This document shows positions 13,217 to 14,490 of a DNA stretch of 14,490 nt, in pieces. The stretch comes from Chloroflexota bacterium (lineage in GTDB: Bacteria; Chloroflexota; Dehalococcoidia; Tepidiformales; Tepidiformaceae). A program made the position numbers and the translations under genes. Under the pieces are notes generated by a model. That model was not told where the DNA came from. It made no database searches and saw only the letters and a program-made list of their open reading frames with translations. Where the stretch lies: the NCBI GenBank assembly GCA_021823905.1, contig JAKALX010000046.1, positions 1 through 14,490 of the forward strand. The letters are read 5' to 3'. The number at the start of each line of letters is the position of its first letter. The stretch's first letter is position 1.

Positions 13217-13702
13217 CTACTCGACCGCCAGCGGCTCGGCCGGCAGCTCTCCCCGCAGGATCGGCTCGACGAGCGACGCCAGGTCCTTCGGCACCACGCG
13301 CTCGGGGTGCGCTCGCAGCTCATCGAGCGAGAACCAACGGTGCCCTTCCAGGAAGGTCAGCTCCGCCGCCTCCCGGTTCTCGGCGCTGACCTCGGCATGA
13401 GGCGCCCAGGCGACGAAATACCGCTCGACGAACTGGATCCAGCGGGTCGAGAACCGCGAGGTGGCCGTGCGCTCCCAGATACACGGCCCGAGCTGGAACT
13501 CGCTGACGCCGGTCTCTTCCCAGATCTCGCGCCGGATGGCCTCTTCGTAGCTCTCAGCCCCCTGCACACCGCCACCCGGTGTGATCCAGAAGATCCGCCC
13601 GTCGCCGTTGGGATTCGACACGCGGAACAGCAACACGCGGCTGTCCGGGTCGATGATCACGGCCCGCGCCGTGGGCCGCACGAAAGGCTCTTCCTGCGTC
13701 AC
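13217..13702 (-). CDS. NUDIX hydrolase
   Basis: A 161-residue NUDIX pyrophosphatase. The nudix box GX5EX7REUXEEXGU is complete at residues 44-66, including REIWEETGV with the metal-binding glutamates. A WITPGGGVQ strand precedes it. The strand FVERYFVAW and the segment ELTFLEGHRWFSLDEL after the box resemble the general NUDIX family that acts on nucleotide or sugar diphosphates or capped RNA; the substrate is not known. The start is GTG at 13702 with GGAGG about four bases upstream. It is 63 bases upstream of the hydrolase on the same strand, and divergent from the DNA methyltransferase gene with 83 bases shared between them. Confidence 0.92.
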   Translation of the reverse strand: MTQEEPFVRPTARAVIIDPDSRVLLFRVSNPNGDGRIFWITPGGGVQGAESYEEAIRREIWEETGVSEFQLGPCIWERTATSRFSTRWIQFVERYFVAWAPHAEVSAENREAAELTFLEGHRWFSLDELRAHPERVVPKDLASLVEPILRGELPAEPLAVE

Positions 13703-13785
13703 GTTCCCTCCGGTTCCCCTGGCAGACTACACTCTCGACGGCAGACGGTCCGCTGCACATGTTCCGTTCGAGGTCGCCCGTCGGT

Positions 13786-14490
13786 ATGGCTGAGCCCTCT
13801 GGCCGCGTCGTCCTCGCCGAGAACCTCGCCTTCCTTCGCACGTTGCCCGATGGCGTCGCCAACCTGATTTACGTGGATCCACCGTTCAATACCGGAAAGC
13901 GTCAGCGGCGCGAGCAGCTCCGGACGACGCGCGACAAGGACGGCGACCGCACCGGCTTCGCTGGCAACCGCTACCGCACCGTCCGACTCGGATCGAGCGC
14001 CTACGCCGACACCTTCGACGACTACCTCTGTTTTCTTGAGCCGCGTCTCGGCGAGGCTCGTCGCCTCCTTGCCGCCGACGGCACGCTCTACTTCCACATC
14101 GACTACCGCGAGGCCCACTACTGCAAGGTGATGCTCGACGGCATCTTCGGCCGGGTGTCGTTTCTCAACGAGATCATCTGGGCCTACGACTACGGCGCCC
14201 GGACGCGAAAGAAGTGGCCCCCCAAGCACGACACCATCCTCGTTTACGTCAAAGACCCCGCTCGCTATACCTTCAACTACGAAGCGATCGACCGCATCCC
14301 GTACATGGCGCCCGGACTTGTTGGCCCGGAGAAGGCAGCCCGCGGCAAGACGCCGACGGATACCTGGTGGCACACGATCGTCTCGCCAACCGGCAAAGAG
14401 AAGACCGGCTATCCGACCCAGAAGCCGCTCGCCATTCTCCGCCGCGTCGTGACGGCCAGCTCGAATCCCGGCGATCTCGTCCTCGACTTC
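13786..14490 (+). CDS. Beta-class site-specific DNA methyltransferase (partial, 3' cut)
   Basis: The first 235 residues of an N6-adenine or N4-cytosine DNA methyltransferase; the window ends inside the gene. Catalytic motif IV DPPFNTG is at residues 31-37, near the N-terminus. Other recognisable pieces are the LYFHIDYREAHYCK strand-helix, the FLNEIIWAYDYG strand, TGYPTQKP and finally NPGDLVLDF, which leads directly into the S-adenosylmethionine motif I (usually FAGSGT) just past the edge. Motif IV before motif I defines the beta class, as in CcrM and type III Mod subunits; DPPF favours adenine. The start at 13786 has a weak GAGG twelve bases upstream; an in-frame ATG at 13759 is an alternative. 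No restriction gene is visible, so it may be an orphan methylase, but what follows is unseen. Confidence 0.9.
   Translation, partial: MAEPSGRVVLAENLAFLRTLPDGVANLIYVDPPFNTGKRQRREQLRTTRDKDGDRTGFAGNRYRTVRLGSSAYADTFDDYLCFLEPRLGEARRLLAADGTLYFHIDYREAHYCKVMLDGIFGRVSFLNEIIWAYDYGARTRKKWPPKHDTILVYVKDPARYTFNYEAIDRIPYMAPGLVGPEKAARGKTPTDTWWHTIVSPTGKEKTGYPTQKPLAILRRVVTASSNPGDLVLDF

Noticed and set aside
12452..13867. 471-residue plus-strand open frame
   Set aside because: It is the antisense shadow of the hydrolase and NUDIX genes, which have complete catalytic motifs.
1..14490. CRISPR arrays, tRNA or rRNA genes, insertion sequences, phage integration sites
   Set aside because: No regularly spaced repeats, no cloverleaf-like segments, no transposase or integrase frames and no paired terminal repeats were found on either strand by eye.

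Overview
The window is GC-rich, mostly ordinary bacterial chromosome. Several features suggest a Chloroflexota bacterium, perhaps a Dehalococcoidia relative: secreted proteins with Pro/Thr 'TPTP' linkers, a lipoprotein, single copper-site-like exported domains, and a mix of Shine-Dalgarno starts with starts that look leaderless. The phylum call is an inference from style only. I see no rRNA, tRNA, CRISPR array, insertion sequence or integrase.

Layout. 1-600 encodes an exported lipoprotein whose start may lie outside the window. 667-2456 is a two-gene ABC-2 type exporter (ATPase plus permease) with an ATGA overlap. 2485-2941 holds an intact MntA-like nucleotidyltransferase antitoxin followed by the broken 5' stub of its HEPN toxin, which runs into the 3' end of a convergent SDR oxidoreductase (3645-2890). 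Upstream of the SDR on the same strand is a PAS-only sensor protein (4811-3678). Divergent from it is a PaaI/THEM4-like thioesterase (4994-5677), followed by a perfect 24-bp palindrome.

5784-6371 is the most interesting stretch. On the minus strand a c-di-AMP (ydaO/yuaA class) riboswitch at about 6201-6068 precedes a 60-residue zinc-ribbon protein (5966-5784). On the plus strand a 9-bp inverted repeat sits over the -35 region of a DHA2-family drug efflux gene (6372-7928). The efflux gene is followed by an alpha/beta hydrolase (8001-8789), a DUF302 protein (8885-9292) and two small proteins (9330-9506 and 9761-9955).

9974-11146 (minus) is an acyl-CoA dehydrogenase. Divergent from it are two tandem exported cupredoxin-like proteins (11259-11729 and 11819-12358) that lack most or all copper ligands. 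A second alpha/beta hydrolase (13153-12392) and a NUDIX hydrolase (13702-13217) lie on the minus strand. A beta-class DNA methyltransferase starts at 13786 and runs off the right edge.

How they work together: the only clear transcription units are the ABC pair, the MNT/HEPN pair (now broken), possibly PAS-SDR, and the riboswitch with its zinc-ribbon gene. The thioesterase, acyl-CoA dehydrogenase, SDR and hydrolases fit a heterotroph that degrades fatty or aromatic acids, but they are scattered rather than in one operon. The best leads are the riboswitch with an unrecognised target, the decapitated toxin beside a complete antitoxin, and the cupredoxin pair without copper ligands.
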